63,001 nucleotides of DNA, taken from an uncultured Collinsella sp. GTDB taxonomy: Bacteria > Actinomycetota > Coriobacteriia > Coriobacteriales > Coriobacteriaceae. Below are positions 1 through 8,150 of the stretch, in pieces. Position 1 is the stretch's first letter. Each line of letters starts with the position of its first letter. The stretch spans positions 1 through 63,001 of the forward strand of contig URMZ01000008.1 in assembly GCA_900549025.1 (NCBI GenBank). The letters are read 5' to 3'. Position numbers and translations under genes: made by a program. The notes beneath the pieces are model-generated. The model saw only the letters and a program-made list of their open reading frames with translations. It was not told where the DNA came from and made no database searches.

Positions 1-88
1 ACGAGCGGGGGCTCCTATCTTTTTAGTGCCCTCGGATTGGGTCATAGTGTCTGTCGTTGCCAAGACACCGGCGTTGCCTTGGTCGCAA

Positions 89-159
89 GTAGTCATTGGG
101 GACGCTCTTTAATGACTAGTCGTTTAAGAACGCCCCTTAAGAATGACCCCAATGACTAC
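89..159. repeat. Family G palindromic element, copy G1
   Basis: Inverted repeat with ends GTAGTCATTGGGG and CCCCAATGACTAC. The left part folds as AGTCATT-loop-AATGACT with loop GGGGACGCTCTT. The same loop core recurs in G2 (13031-13086) and G3 (30604-30636), with stem changes that keep pairing. No gene is seen between the window start and the galT terminator. Confidence 0.6.
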
Positions 160-162
160 ACT

Positions 163-202
163 CAAAAACGGCGCCCGTCGGCGATGTTGCCGGCGGGCGC
201 CG
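163..202 (-). terminator. Rho-independent terminator of the gal operon
   Basis: On the minus strand, stem CGGCGCCCGCCGGC pairs with GCCGACGGGCGCCG and is followed by TTTTTGAG. It lies about 50 bases past the galT stop, so it ends the galK-galT transcript. Confidence 0.8.
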
Positions 203-254
203 TTGTCGTGTGGGCGGTTATGTCGTGGCCGCTGATGAGGCTCGAACCTGTATG

Positions 255-1874
255 CTACAGTGAGTCGATAAAGCGCTGTTGGGCGGCGCGGCCGGCTTCG
301 TCCCACTTAAAGACGCCGGCGTTGTCGAGCACGTGGCCAAACACCACGCCGACCTCCTCGTGCAGGATATCGATGGCGTTGTCGGCCGTAAGCTCGTCGG
401 CGCGGCGGGCATAGACATCCTCGGCCCATGCGGCGTGGCTGCGGCAAAGGTCGTCGCCCTCGAGCGCGCTGGCAAGATCGTAGCTGGCATCGGCTTTGGC
501 CGCCAGCAGATGCTCACGGACGGCGCCGAGCTCGGGAACCAGGCGCGGCGGAAGAATGGCCAGGCCCATGACCTCGATCAGGCCGATGTTCTCCTTCTTA
601 ATATGGTGGTACTCAGCATGCGGGTGGAATACGCCCAGCGGATGCTCGTCGGTCGTGATGTTGCAGCGAAGCGCCAGGTAGGCCTCGTAGATTTCGCCGC
701 CGGCATTGCCGCGGGAGTCGACGCGGCGGATGACGGGCGTCACGGTGTTGTGCGCTACGCCGTCGGCTGTGTGCGCGATGACGCCCACCGACTCATCGGT
801 CCACTCGCGCCAGGCGAGGATAATCTTCTCGGTGGCGTCGAGCAGCTGGGCGCGGTCGTGCGAGCGCAGTCGCAGCACCGAAAGCGGCCACTGCAACACG
901 GTGCCGCTGACCTGGTCAAAGCCGGGCACGATAAACTGCGAGACCTCAGCGGCATGCATCATGGGGAACTCGTGCGCGCCGCCCTGGAAGTGGTCGTGCG
1001 ACAGAATCGAGCCGCCCACGATGGGCAGATCGGCGTTGGAGCCAATAAAGTAGTGCGGGAACAGGTCGACAAAGTCGAGCAGGCAGGTCAGCCCCTTGCG
1101 GTCGACGTGCATCGGACGATGCTCGGAGCTCATGGCAATGCAGTGCTCGTTAAAGTACGCGTACGGGCTGTATTGGAAGCCCCAGCGCTCGCCGTCGAGC
1201 TGGATGGGGATAACGCGCAGATTCTGGCGGGCGGGGTGAGCGCCGCCGTCGGCTGCAGCGGAGCGTCCGGGATAGCCCTCGTTTTCGATGCACAGCTGAC
1301 AGGCGGGATACTTCTCGCCCGTGTTCTTGGCTGCACCTGCCGCGGCGATATCGCGCGGGTCCTTTTCGGGCTTTGACAGGTTGATAGTGATCTCCAGGTC
1401 ACCCCAGTTGGTGGGGGTGTTCCATTTGATATTGCGCGCGATGGCGGCGCGGCGCACGTAGCCGGCGTCGCAGCACAGACCGTAGAACCAGCCGGTCGCG
1501 GCGCGGGGCTCGTTGACGCCCATGCGTCCGTTGAACTCCTCGTTTACAACCGAAGGCCTTGGCATGAGCGCGCCCATGATCCGCATGGCGATGCGGTCGC
1601 GGCCCGATGCCGTGTCCTCGGCGGCGCCGTTGGCAACAGCCGCCTCGGCAAGCGCGGCAAGTGTGCCTTCAAGGTCAAAGTTGGGCAGGGTGTCGGGGTG
1701 CAAGAGCGAGAGTTTCTCGACCTGGAGCGCCCAGGCCATGTCGAGCGCCGGGCCCGTAGCACCGATGCACTCGAGAATGGTGTTATACGCCCAGATGCGA
1801 TCGTCCTGGCCGATCATCGATCGGTGGATGGCGTACTCGATCAGGTTCTGCGCAGCCTCGCGCACGTCGGTCAT
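255..1874 (-). CDS. galT: UDP-glucose--hexose-1-phosphate uridylyltransferase, type II
   Basis: Swaps UMP between UDP-glucose and galactose-1-phosphate in the Leloir pathway (cytosol). At about 539 aa it has the length of the Firmicutes-type (class II) GalT rather than the ~350-aa E. coli type. The HDHFQGG motif near residue 293 is typical of class II and holds the catalytic histidine region. I place the start at the ATG overlapping the galK stop (TAATG), which implies translational coupling; an in-frame ATG nine bases upstream is the alternative. It is second in a galK-galT operon and is followed by a strong terminator. No galE is in the window, so the epimerase must be elsewhere. Confidence 0.93.
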   Translation of the reverse strand: MTDVREAAQNLIEYAIHRSMIGQDDRIWAYNTILECIGATGPALDMAWALQVEKLSLLHPDTLPNFDLEGTLAALAEAAVANGAAEDTASGRDRIAMRIMGALMPRPSVVNEEFNGRMGVNEPRAATGWFYGLCCDAGYVRRAAIARNIKWNTPTNWGDLEITINLSKPEKDPRDIAAAGAAKNTGEKYPACQLCIENEGYPGRSAAADGGAHPARQNLRVIPIQLDGERWGFQYSPYAYFNEHCIAMSSEHRPMHVDRKGLTCLLDFVDLFPHYFIGSNADLPIVGGSILSHDHFQGGAHEFPMMHAAEVSQFIVPGFDQVSGTVLQWPLSVLRLRSHDRAQLLDATEKIILAWREWTDESVGVIAHTADGVAHNTVTPVIRRVDSRGNAGGEIYEAYLALRCNITTDEHPLGVFHPHAEYHHIKKENIGLIEVMGLAILPPRLVPELGAVREHLLAAKADASYDLASALEGDDLCRSHAAWAEDVYARRADELTADNAIDILHEEVGVVFGHVLDNAGVFKWDEAGRAAQQRFIDSL

Positions 1875-3079
1875 TACAGCCATGCCGCGTAAGCCCCCTT
1901 GTCAGAGATAGCGTAGTGACGGGCAGAGCCCTCGCCCAGCCAGCCGTTCATCTTGGCAATGAAGGTGTCGACCAGATCGAGCGGCACGAAGGCCTGAATG
2001 GTGCCGCCAAAGCCGCCGCCGTGGATGCGGACGGCGCCGCGACCGTCGAGCACGTGCTCGGCAAGAGCAAGTGCGTACATGGAAGGCTGCTCGGCACCCA
2101 GTTTGGCAACAACATTCTGCAGGTACATGGCAGAGCTGGCGCCGGACTCGCGCGTGAGAACCAAGAACTGGTCGATGTCGCCGGCGTTCAGGGCTGCCCA
2201 GCGCTTGTCAACCAGGCCGTTCTCGTACCAGTAGTGAACGGCGCGCAGGCAGGCGCGGTCGCCTAGCTTGGCGCGCAGCTCGGGGAGCTTGGCGTCAAAG
2301 TCGGCAACGTCGACCTCGCACAGGCGTGCCTTGCCAAACTCGGCGGCGACGTCCTGCATCTCGCGCGGAACGGCGGCGTAGTCATCGGTGGCGGCCACGT
2401 GGTCGGCGCCGACCTTAACGAGCACGAGCGCATAGCCGTGGTCCTCAAAGTTGAGCTCGAGCTTCTGGGTCTTAGGCTGAGCCTGGTCCTCAAAGTCCAT
2501 GTAGGCAAGGCCGCCCAGACATACGGCGGCCTGGTCCATCAGACCGCAGGGCTTGCCGTAGTAGTTGTTCTCGGTGCGCTGGCTCATCTGAGCGAGCGTG
2601 ACGGGCTCAATGGCGGGCGCGCCCCAGAGCGTCTCCATGGCACGACCGTACGCGGCCTCGACGGCGGCAGAGCTGGAAAGGCCGCCGCCCGAGGGGACGG
2701 AGCAGGTGAAGGCAAAGTCGAAGCCGTGGGACTCAACGCCAAGGGCTGCAGTCTCGTGCGCCATGCCGCGGACGAGGCTTGCGGACGTGCCCTTCTCGGA
2801 CTCCTGAACATCCAGCGTGTCGAGCGTGATCTCAAACGTAGGATAGCCCTCGTCGGCGATGCGAATCTTGTTGGAGTCGGTTGCCACGGCGATGCCGTCG
2901 ACAGCGACATCGAGCGAGCCGGCGATGACGTGGCCGCCCTCGTGATCGGTGTGATTACCGCTGATCTCGGAACGCCCGGGCGCGTGCACGTAGAGCACCT
3001 GGCGGTCGCCGATGGGGCCAAACTCCTCCTCGAACAGCTTGGTGAGCGTGGCGAATGTCTTTTCGTCGGGGGTGGTCAT
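1874..3079 (-). CDS. galK: Galactokinase
   Basis: Phosphorylates galactose to galactose-1-phosphate with ATP, the first Leloir step. It is a GHMP kinase of about 401 aa. The N-terminal galactokinase signature is visible (GRSEISGNHTDHEGG), as are the ATP-binding loop PSGGGLSSSAA and the C-terminal GGGFGG motif. The start is the ATG at 3079, preceded by GGAAAGGACT. The open frame continues 24 codons upstream but those codons cover an operator, so they are unlikely to be translated. First gene of the galKT operon, divergent from a LacI-family regulator; the operators between them suggest galactose-responsive repression. Confidence 0.95.
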   Translation of the reverse strand: MTTPDEKTFATLTKLFEEEFGPIGDRQVLYVHAPGRSEISGNHTDHEGGHVIAGSLDVAVDGIAVATDSNKIRIADEGYPTFEITLDTLDVQESEKGTSASLVRGMAHETAALGVESHGFDFAFTCSVPSGGGLSSSAAVEAAYGRAMETLWGAPAIEPVTLAQMSQRTENNYYGKPCGLMDQAAVCLGGLAYMDFEDQAQPKTQKLELNFEDHGYALVLVKVGADHVAATDDYAAVPREMQDVAAEFGKARLCEVDVADFDAKLPELRAKLGDRACLRAVHYWYENGLVDKRWAALNAGDIDQFLVLTRESGASSAMYLQNVVAKLGAEQPSMYALALAEHVLDGRGAVRIHGGGFGGTIQAFVPLDLVDTFIAKMNGWLGEGSARHYAISDKGAYAAWL

Positions 3080-3123
3080 GGGAGTCCTTTCCTTGGCGCG
3101 CACGGGTGAGTTTTGCGTCGTTA

Positions 3124-3137
3124 TGAGTACGTTAACA
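3124..3137 (-). promoter_or_regulatory. Putative GalR-type operator O1
   Basis: TGAGTACGTTAACA, an imperfect palindrome around a central CG as in LacI-family operators. It lies 45 bases upstream of the galK start. The same 14-mer occurs twice more before the regulator gene. Confidence 0.6.
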
Positions 3138-3187
3138 ACTTGAAGCGGCACGAACTAAGTGTTCACGATACCGCACGTTACGGGCTA

Positions 3188-3201
3188 TGTTAACGTACTC
3201 A
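3188..3201 (+). promoter_or_regulatory. Putative GalR-type operator O2
   Basis: TGTTAACGTACTCA, the exact reverse complement of O1, flanked to give TATGTTAACGTACTCATA. It lies in the middle of the divergent galK/regulator region. Confidence 0.6.
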
Positions 3202-3310
3202 TAGCACAACGCTTGTCACTTTTTGAGAATCTGGTAATCGGTAGAAATTCAGCCGTGAACGGTACTGCCGTATGGACTTATAAAGCAGAAGAGATGCAGA
3301 TAGAAAAAGT

Positions 3311-3324
3311 AGAGTACGTTAACA
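3311..3324 (-). promoter_or_regulatory. Putative GalR-type operator O3
   Basis: AGAGTACGTTAACA matches O1 at 13 of 14 bases. It lies about 95 bases before the regulator start, so it could mediate autoregulation or looping with O1 and O2. Confidence 0.55.
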
Positions 3325-3417
3325 TGCGTCCGACGATAGCGGGCCTCGGCGCGGGATGTATTTCTGCCCGGGCCGGCATTCACGCTATTCAGATCTCGCA
3401 AGGGTGAAGGTGATCCT

Positions 3418-4449
3418 GTGGCAAGGCGCCCGTCCAACGATACAGGTACGCGTCCGGTCTCCATGGCCGACGTCGCCCGCGCTGCCGGCGTTTCGCAGCA
3501 GACGGTTTCGCGCGTCGCCAACGGCTTGCCCAACGTTAACGAGCAGACGCGCCAGCGCGTGCAGGCCGCTATGCAAGAGCTCGGCTTTCGTCCGAGTTAT
3601 GCCGGTCGCTCGCTGCGCGACGGCCGTTACCATTCGGTCGGCCTGTGCGTCAACGATGTCACCAAGTTTGGCAACCTCTCAATGATCGACGGCATCGCCA
3701 GCGCTGCTCGCGAGCATAATTGCGCCATCACGCTGGTCGAGATGTCCAAGACCGAGGAGTTTTCGCTTGCCGAGGCCACGCGTCGTATGGCCGCATTGCC
3801 GGTGGACGGCATCATCATCGGCATGAGCCGCATGGCGCCCGATTTTGAGACGTTTGATCCACTGCCGGGCATTGGAACGGTCATCGTTACCATGTACGCG
3901 CACCCGCGGGTGACCACGGTCGACTCCGATCATTACGGCTGCTCGCTCTTGCTTATGGATCACCTGTTTGAGCTGGGGCACGAGCAGATTCGCTATATTG
4001 GCGGCCCGTCGTTCTCGGTCGACGAACAATTTCGTCGCGCCGGTTGGCAGGATGCACTCGAGCGTAAACACATCGAGTCGGCAGAGCCGCTCGAGGGCGA
4101 CTGGTCTGCCAACAGCGGCTACGAGGCCGGCAGGTACCTGGCCGAGCACGATCGCACCATGACGGCGATTTACGCGGCAAATGACCAGATGGCAAACGGC
4201 GCAATTGCGGCACTGCGTGATAGCGGCCTGCGCGTGCCCGAGGACGTGAGCGTGGTGGGCGTCGACGATTCGCTCGATGATTTTGTGGCACACAACGAGC
4301 TCACGACCGTGCGGTTCGATCTACATCAGCGCGGACGCGAGGTGTTTGAGCATGCGGTTCCCGAGGCGGGTACGGCGGGCAAAACCGTTGCCATTCGTAT
4401 TCCCGGCCAGCTCATTATTCGACATAGCACGGCGATACTGCGCGCATAG
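3418..4449 (+). CDS. LacI/GalR-family transcriptional regulator (probable gal repressor)
   Basis: A 343-aa LacI-family protein. The N-terminal helix-turn-helix is the classic MADVARAAGVSQQTVSRVANG (about residues 16-36), followed by the hinge and a periplasmic-binding-like effector domain containing AIYAANDQMANGAI and VVGVDDS. The start is GTG, with GAAGGTG just upstream. It is divergent from galK, and three copies of one 14-bp palindrome lie in the shared region, so galactose control of galKT is the simplest reading. The effector is an inference. Only a short spacer separates it from the flavodiiron gene. Confidence 0.9.
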   Translation: MARRPSNDTGTRPVSMADVARAAGVSQQTVSRVANGLPNVNEQTRQRVQAAMQELGFRPSYAGRSLRDGRYHSVGLCVNDVTKFGNLSMIDGIASAAREHNCAITLVEMSKTEEFSLAEATRRMAALPVDGIIIGMSRMAPDFETFDPLPGIGTVIVTMYAHPRVTTVDSDHYGCSLLLMDHLFELGHEQIRYIGGPSFSVDEQFRRAGWQDALERKHIESAEPLEGDWSANSGYEAGRYLAEHDRTMTAIYAANDQMANGAIAALRDSGLRVPEDVSVVGVDDSLDDFVAHNELTTVRFDLHQRGREVFEHAVPEAGTAGKTVAIRIPGQLIIRHSTAILRA

Positions 4450-4578
4450 TTTGTGCAGGTCAACGGCGGTATATTCCGCCTCAATAACAATCGATAAGGA
4501 TGCTGGCGGATAGCCGTGGCTATGCAGCCGAGTGTTATGATAGACGGGTTCTTTTGTCTATCTAGGAGGCTTTGCCTG

Positions 4579-5739
4579 ATGGAGATCACCAAGGATATCC
4601 GCTACATCGGTGTCGACGATCACGACATTGACCTGTTCGAGGGCCAGTACGACGTGTCCGAGAACGGTATGGCATACAACAGCTACGTTATCTTGGGCGA
4701 TAAAATCGCTGTCGCCGATTCGGTCGACGCTGGCTTTGTCGACGAGTGGCTCGGCAACCTCGAGGCCGTGCTCGATGGCCGTACGCCCGACTACCTGGTC
4801 GTCCATCACATGGAGCCCGATCACTCCGCCGGTATCGCTGCCTTTATGGAGCGCTATCCCCAGGCGCAGATCGTGGCCAGCATGGGTGCTTTCCGCATGA
4901 TGGTCAACTACTTTGGCACCGATTTCCCCGAGCGCAAAATGGTCGTCAAAGAGGGCGATGTGCTCGATCTGGGCGGCCACAGCCTGACCTTTATCGGCGC
5001 CCCCAACGTTCACTGGCCCGAGGTGATTTTCTCCTACGAGTCCACCGACAAGGTGCTCTTTAGTGCCGACGGCTTTGGCAAGTTTGGCGCCAACGACATC
5101 GAGGATCCCGAGGGCTGGGCTTGCGAGGCTCGCCGCTACTACTTTGGCATCGTCGGTAAGTTCGGCAAGTTCGTGCAGGCCGTTCTCAAGAAGGCCGCCG
5201 ACCTGGACATTCAGATCATCTGCCCGCTCCACGGCCCCGTGCTGACCGAGAACCTGGGCTACTACCTCGACACCTATAACACCTGGTCGAGCTATCAGCC
5301 CGAGGACGAGGGCATCACGATCGCCTATGCGAGCGTGTATGGCCATCTGAAGGCTGCCGTCGAGGAGCTCGCATCTGCGCTCGAGGCTCGCGGCCAGAAG
5401 GTCTCCGTCTTTGACCTGGCTCGCGACGACATGGCCGAGGCCGTTGAGGATGCGTTCCGCTACGACCGTCTGGTGCTCGCCTCCATTACCTATCAGGGCG
5501 AGATCTTCCCGTGCATGAGCACCTTTATCCACACGCTCGCCGAGCATGCCTACCAGAACCGCACCGTGGCGCTTGTCGAGTCCGGTTCCTGGGCGCCCGC
5601 AGCTGCCAAGGTTATGACCAAGGAGATCGAGGGCATGAAGGACATCACCCTGACGCAGAACAAGGTGACTGTGCTGGGCTCGCTCAACGACGCCTCGCGC
5701 GCTCAGATCGAGGCCCTCGCCGACGAGCTCTCCAAGTAG
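4579..5739 (+). CDS. Flavodiiron protein (A-type flavoprotein, O2/NO reductase)
   Basis: A 386-aa protein with an N-terminal metallo-beta-lactamase-like diiron domain and a C-terminal flavodoxin domain. The diiron ligands appear as HHMEPDHSAG and CPLHGPV, and the FMN-binding flavodoxin start is ITIAYASVYGH at about residue 253. Flavodiiron proteins reduce O2 to water or NO to N2O in anaerobes. Here the likely job is oxygen detoxification, which also protects the glycyl radical enzyme encoded downstream. The ATG at 4579 has AGGAGG ten bases upstream; the longer in-frame start has none. A promoter-like TATGAT lies before it. Monocistronic, with its own terminator. No fused rubredoxin domain is seen. 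Confidence 0.94.
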   Translation: MEITKDIRYIGVDDHDIDLFEGQYDVSENGMAYNSYVILGDKIAVADSVDAGFVDEWLGNLEAVLDGRTPDYLVVHHMEPDHSAGIAAFMERYPQAQIVASMGAFRMMVNYFGTDFPERKMVVKEGDVLDLGGHSLTFIGAPNVHWPEVIFSYESTDKVLFSADGFGKFGANDIEDPEGWACEARRYYFGIVGKFGKFVQAVLKKAADLDIQIICPLHGPVLTENLGYYLDTYNTWSSYQPEDEGITIAYASVYGHLKAAVEELASALEARGQKVSVFDLARDDMAEAVEDAFRYDRLVLASITYQGEIFPCMSTFIHTLAEHAYQNRTVALVESGSWAPAAAKVMTKEIEGMKDITLTQNKVTVLGSLNDASRAQIEALADELSK

Positions 5740-5771
5740 CGACACGTTCACTTTTGGCGCTCAACTATCAC

Positions 5772-5812
5772 AACCACCACAAAGGGGGCGGGCACCTTTG
5801 TGGTGGTTTTTG
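5772..5812 (+). terminator. Terminator of the flavodiiron gene
   Basis: AACCACCACAAAGG pairs with CCTTTGTGGTGGTT, followed by TTTT. It lies 33 bases past the stop codon and between convergent genes. Confidence 0.85.
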
Positions 5813-5813
5813 T

Positions 5814-6617
5814 TTAAGCGCCGGCGATGATGAGGGCTGGACGTGCGCTGTCGGTGGCCTTGGCGATTGAGGTGGCGACGGCATGATCGGGGTCACGGTC
5901 CATCACGATGGCGTCGACATCGGTCAGCTCGGCAAAACGGTACATGCCACGTCCGTTGACCTTACTGGCGTCCATGAGGGCGACGCTTTGATGGGCCGCG
6001 GCGATCATAGCCGTTTTGGTCTCGGCCATCTGGGGAAAGTCGGTCGTAAAGCCGCAGCTGGAGACAAAGGCGCCGGGGCACATGACGGCCAGATCGGCAT
6101 GGACCATTTGAAGCGCCTGCATAGTGAGCGGTCCGTACAAATAACGATGGCCTTTGCGCAGCGCCCCGCCCAGCATGACGACATCGACCGAGGGCATGCT
6201 CTCGTCGATGTAATCGGCAATGGTAATGTCTGCCGTGATGACGGTGATGCCGTCGCGCTGGTCGAGGAGCCGGACGAACTCGAGCGCCGTGGTGCCCGAG
6301 TCGACGAGCAGCGTGTCGCCGTCATTGACGAGCTCGATGGCGCTTTGCGCGATGGCCTGCTTGGCAGCGACGTTGACATTGATGCGGCGATCCTGCGTGG
6401 AGACGGTCAGGCGTTTGTGGAGCGAGACGGCACCGCCGTGCGTGCGGCGCAGCTTGCCTGCTTCGGCGAGCGCGTCCAGGTCGGCGCGGGCGGTGACGGA
6501 GGACACGCCAAAGGTCTGGGCGATTTCTGCTACCTGCACCGAGGCATTATGCTCGAGCATTTCCATGATGGCGGCACGACGCTCATCGGCGAAGGCTCGG
6601 GTTGTTGCGTGGGCCAT
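5814..6617 (-). CDS. DeoR-family transcriptional regulator
   Basis: About 267 aa. The N-terminal winged helix reads VAEIAQTFGVSSVTARADLD followed by LRRTHGGAV, the standard DeoR signature. The C-terminal domain has the sugar-phosphate-binding DeoRC pattern (DSGTTALEFVRLL, then DVVMLGG). It probably senses a sugar phosphate. I choose the ATG at 6617 because GGAG sits nine bases upstream; a longer frame begins at 6674. It is divergent from the class II aldolase gene, with a 334-bp AT-rich region between, so it may control that gene. The ligand is not deducible. Confidence 0.88.
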   Translation of the reverse strand: MAHATTRAFADERRAAIMEMLEHNASVQVAEIAQTFGVSSVTARADLDALAEAGKLRRTHGGAVSLHKRLTVSTQDRRINVNVAAKQAIAQSAIELVNDGDTLLVDSGTTALEFVRLLDQRDGITVITADITIADYIDESMPSVDVVMLGGALRKGHRYLYGPLTMQALQMVHADLAVMCPGAFVSSCGFTTDFPQMAETKTAMIAAAHQSVALMDASKVNGRGMYRFAELTDVDAIVMDRDPDHAVATSIAKATDSARPALIIAGA

Positions 6618-6951
6618 AGCTGCTCCATTCTCGGCAAAATTTGCAGGAATTGTGTTGACTCTATTTTCGTTCATTTTCTTTTTGAGTAAGAAAACACCTT
6701 TCGATTACTTATCTTTTCTATAAAAGAAAGACGCTGAACGCCTAAAATTCAATATCGAACATGTCCACTCTGCTCAAATTCCTTCCGTTTACTTTTCAAA
6801 AACGACTGTATTGACCTGCATGGGCTCAATATCTCGCGCGTGTAAAGCCGCTGAATTTCATACAATGAGCGCAGTAAAACGCAAGGTAAAACGCCTTGTG
6901 AACAACTACGCCCGATGTCCAGATGCGGGCGAGGGAGAGGAGCAAACGCTC
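6618..6951. promoter_or_regulatory. Divergent regulatory region, deoR-like / aldolase
   Basis: A 334-bp non-coding region, clearly more AT-rich than its surroundings at 6650-6800. It holds a short palindrome TCTTTTCTATAAAAGA (6712-6727) that could be an operator. I see no gene in it; an open frame that extends the aldolase upstream from 6811 lacks an SD. Confidence 0.5.
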
Positions 6952-7809
6952 ATGGCACTTGTTACCACCGAAAAGATGCTCAAGGACGCTCAGGCCGGCC
7001 ACTACGCCGTCGGCGCGTTCAACGTCGAGAACCTCGAGTTTGTTATGGCCGTTCTGGCCGCTGCCGAGGAGACCAAGTCCCCCGTCATCATGCAGACCAC
7101 CCCGGGCACCATCAAGACCGCTGGTCTGGACTACTTCTACGGCATGGTCAAGGCTGCCGCCGAGCGCGCTTCCGTGCCTGTCGCTCTGCACCTCGATCAC
7201 GGCGATGGCTATGACCGCTGCATGCAGGCTTTCCGCACGGGCTACACCTCTGTCATGATTGACGGTTCGCACGAGTCCTTCGAGGACAACATCGCTCTGA
7301 CCAAGTCCGTCGCCGATGCTGGCCGCGCCATGGGCGTGCCCGTCGAGGCCGAGCTCGGTAAGGTTGGCGGCAAGGAGGACGACGGTCCCGCGGTTGAGGG
7401 CGAGAGCCCCTACACCGATCCGGCCGAGGCCAAGGAGTTCGTCGAGTGTACCGGCTGCACCTCGCTGGCCATTGGCGTTGGCACCAGCCACGGTGTGTAC
7501 ACGAGCGATCCGCACATCGAGCAGTCCGTGGTCAAGGCCATCCGCGACGCCGTCGACGTGCCGCTGGTTCTGCACGGCACCTCTGGTGTGCCCGATGAGC
7601 AGGTTGCCGAGGCTGTGAAGAACGGCATCTGCAAGGTCAACTACGCCACCGAGCTGCGTCAGGCCTACACCAAGGGCTTCATGGCCTACATGGCCGAGAA
7701 CCCTGCCTGCTTCGATCCCAAGAAGCCGGCCAAGGAGGGCATGCGTGAGATCACCGAGCTGGTTAAGATCCGCATGACCAACCTCAACTCTGTGGGCAAA
7801 GCAGAGTAA
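6952..7809 (+). CDS. Class II fructose-bisphosphate aldolase family protein
   Basis: A 285-aa zinc-dependent aldolase. Metal and substrate residues are recognisable in LHLDHGDGYDRC (zinc-binding His), VEAELGKVGG, VGTSHG and LVLHGTSGV. The family includes fructose-1,6-bisphosphate aldolase (Fba) and tagatose-1,6-bisphosphate aldolase (GatY/KbaY), and sequence alone does not separate them. A divergent DeoR regulator is common for tagatose or galactitol systems, but no such genes are nearby, so the glycolytic role is at least as likely. The ATG at 6952 has GAGGGAGAGGAG upstream. It is followed by family E element E1, which contains a terminator. Confidence 0.9.
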   Translation: MALVTTEKMLKDAQAGHYAVGAFNVENLEFVMAVLAAAEETKSPVIMQTTPGTIKTAGLDYFYGMVKAAAERASVPVALHLDHGDGYDRCMQAFRTGYTSVMIDGSHESFEDNIALTKSVADAGRAMGVPVEAELGKVGGKEDDGPAVEGESPYTDPAEAKEFVECTGCTSLAIGVGTSHGVYTSDPHIEQSVVKAIRDAVDVPLVLHGTSGVPDEQVAEAVKNGICKVNYATELRQAYTKGFMAYMAENPACFDPKKPAKEGMREITELVKIRMTNLNSVGKAE

Positions 7810-7842
7810 CAGCAAGGGTACTCCGACTCGCTATATATCCCG

Positions 7843-7967
7843 GGGAGGGACGAGGGCTTAGTTCCCCAATCGTCCTCGGGCATGCAAAAAGCCTCGCTGC
7901 GCACTTCGTGCGGCGAGGCTTTTTGCCCCCTGCGGAAAGATTGGTGAACTAAGCCCTCGTCCCTCCC
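7843..7967 (+). repeat. Family E nested hairpin, copy E1 (contains terminator)
   Basis: Outer arms of about 28 bp (GGGAGGGACGAGGGCTTAGT and its complement) enclose an inner terminator stem, 7884-7926 (GCAAAAAGCCTCGC / GCGAGGCTTTTTGC). Between outer and inner stems are the family signatures CGTCCTCGGGCATG on the 5' side and CTGCGG on the 3' side. It lies 33 bases after the aldolase stop, in the same orientation. Confidence 0.75.
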
Positions 7968-7988
7968 AGGTTGACCTACTCGAGGTCG

Positions 7989-8118
7989 TCGCCCTTGTGG
8001 CGTTAGGGCGGAAAATAATAAGAAGCCTTCGCGCTGCGGAATGATTTTGGAAACTAAGTACGGGGACCCGCCCAAGCCGTCCTGCTCGATCGCCCTTGTG
8101 GCGTTGGGGCGGAAAGTA
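7989..8118 (+). repeat. Two copies of a 29-bp direct repeat flanking solo half-element S1
   Basis: TCGCCCTTGTGGCGTTAGGG (7989 onward, followed by CGGAAAATA) recurs at 8090-8118 with two changes (TTGGGG and AAAGTAT). Each copy can form a small hairpin (CGCCCT/AGGGCG). Between them lies S1. Confidence 0.5.
8025..8065 (+). repeat. Solo right half of family E (S1)
   Basis: GCCTTCGCGCTGCGGAATGA followed by TTTTGGAAACTAAGTACGGG resembles the 3' half of a family E element (inner stem, CTGCGG, outer arm). No matching left arm is found upstream. S2 at 35886-35925 shares the first 25 bases with one change. Confidence 0.5.
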
Positions 8119-8150
8119 TGGGGCGTTAGGGCTTCTTTGCTGATGGGGGA

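Noticed and set aside
234..252. tRNA T-arm-like GGTTCGAGCC on the minus strand beside galT
   Set aside because: The flanking bases do not pair as a T-stem, and no anticodon arm or acceptor stem can be drawn around it.
37..414. 125-codon plus-strand frame at the window start
   Set aside because: It crosses element G1, the galT terminator and the galT 3' end antisense; no SD and no sensible product.
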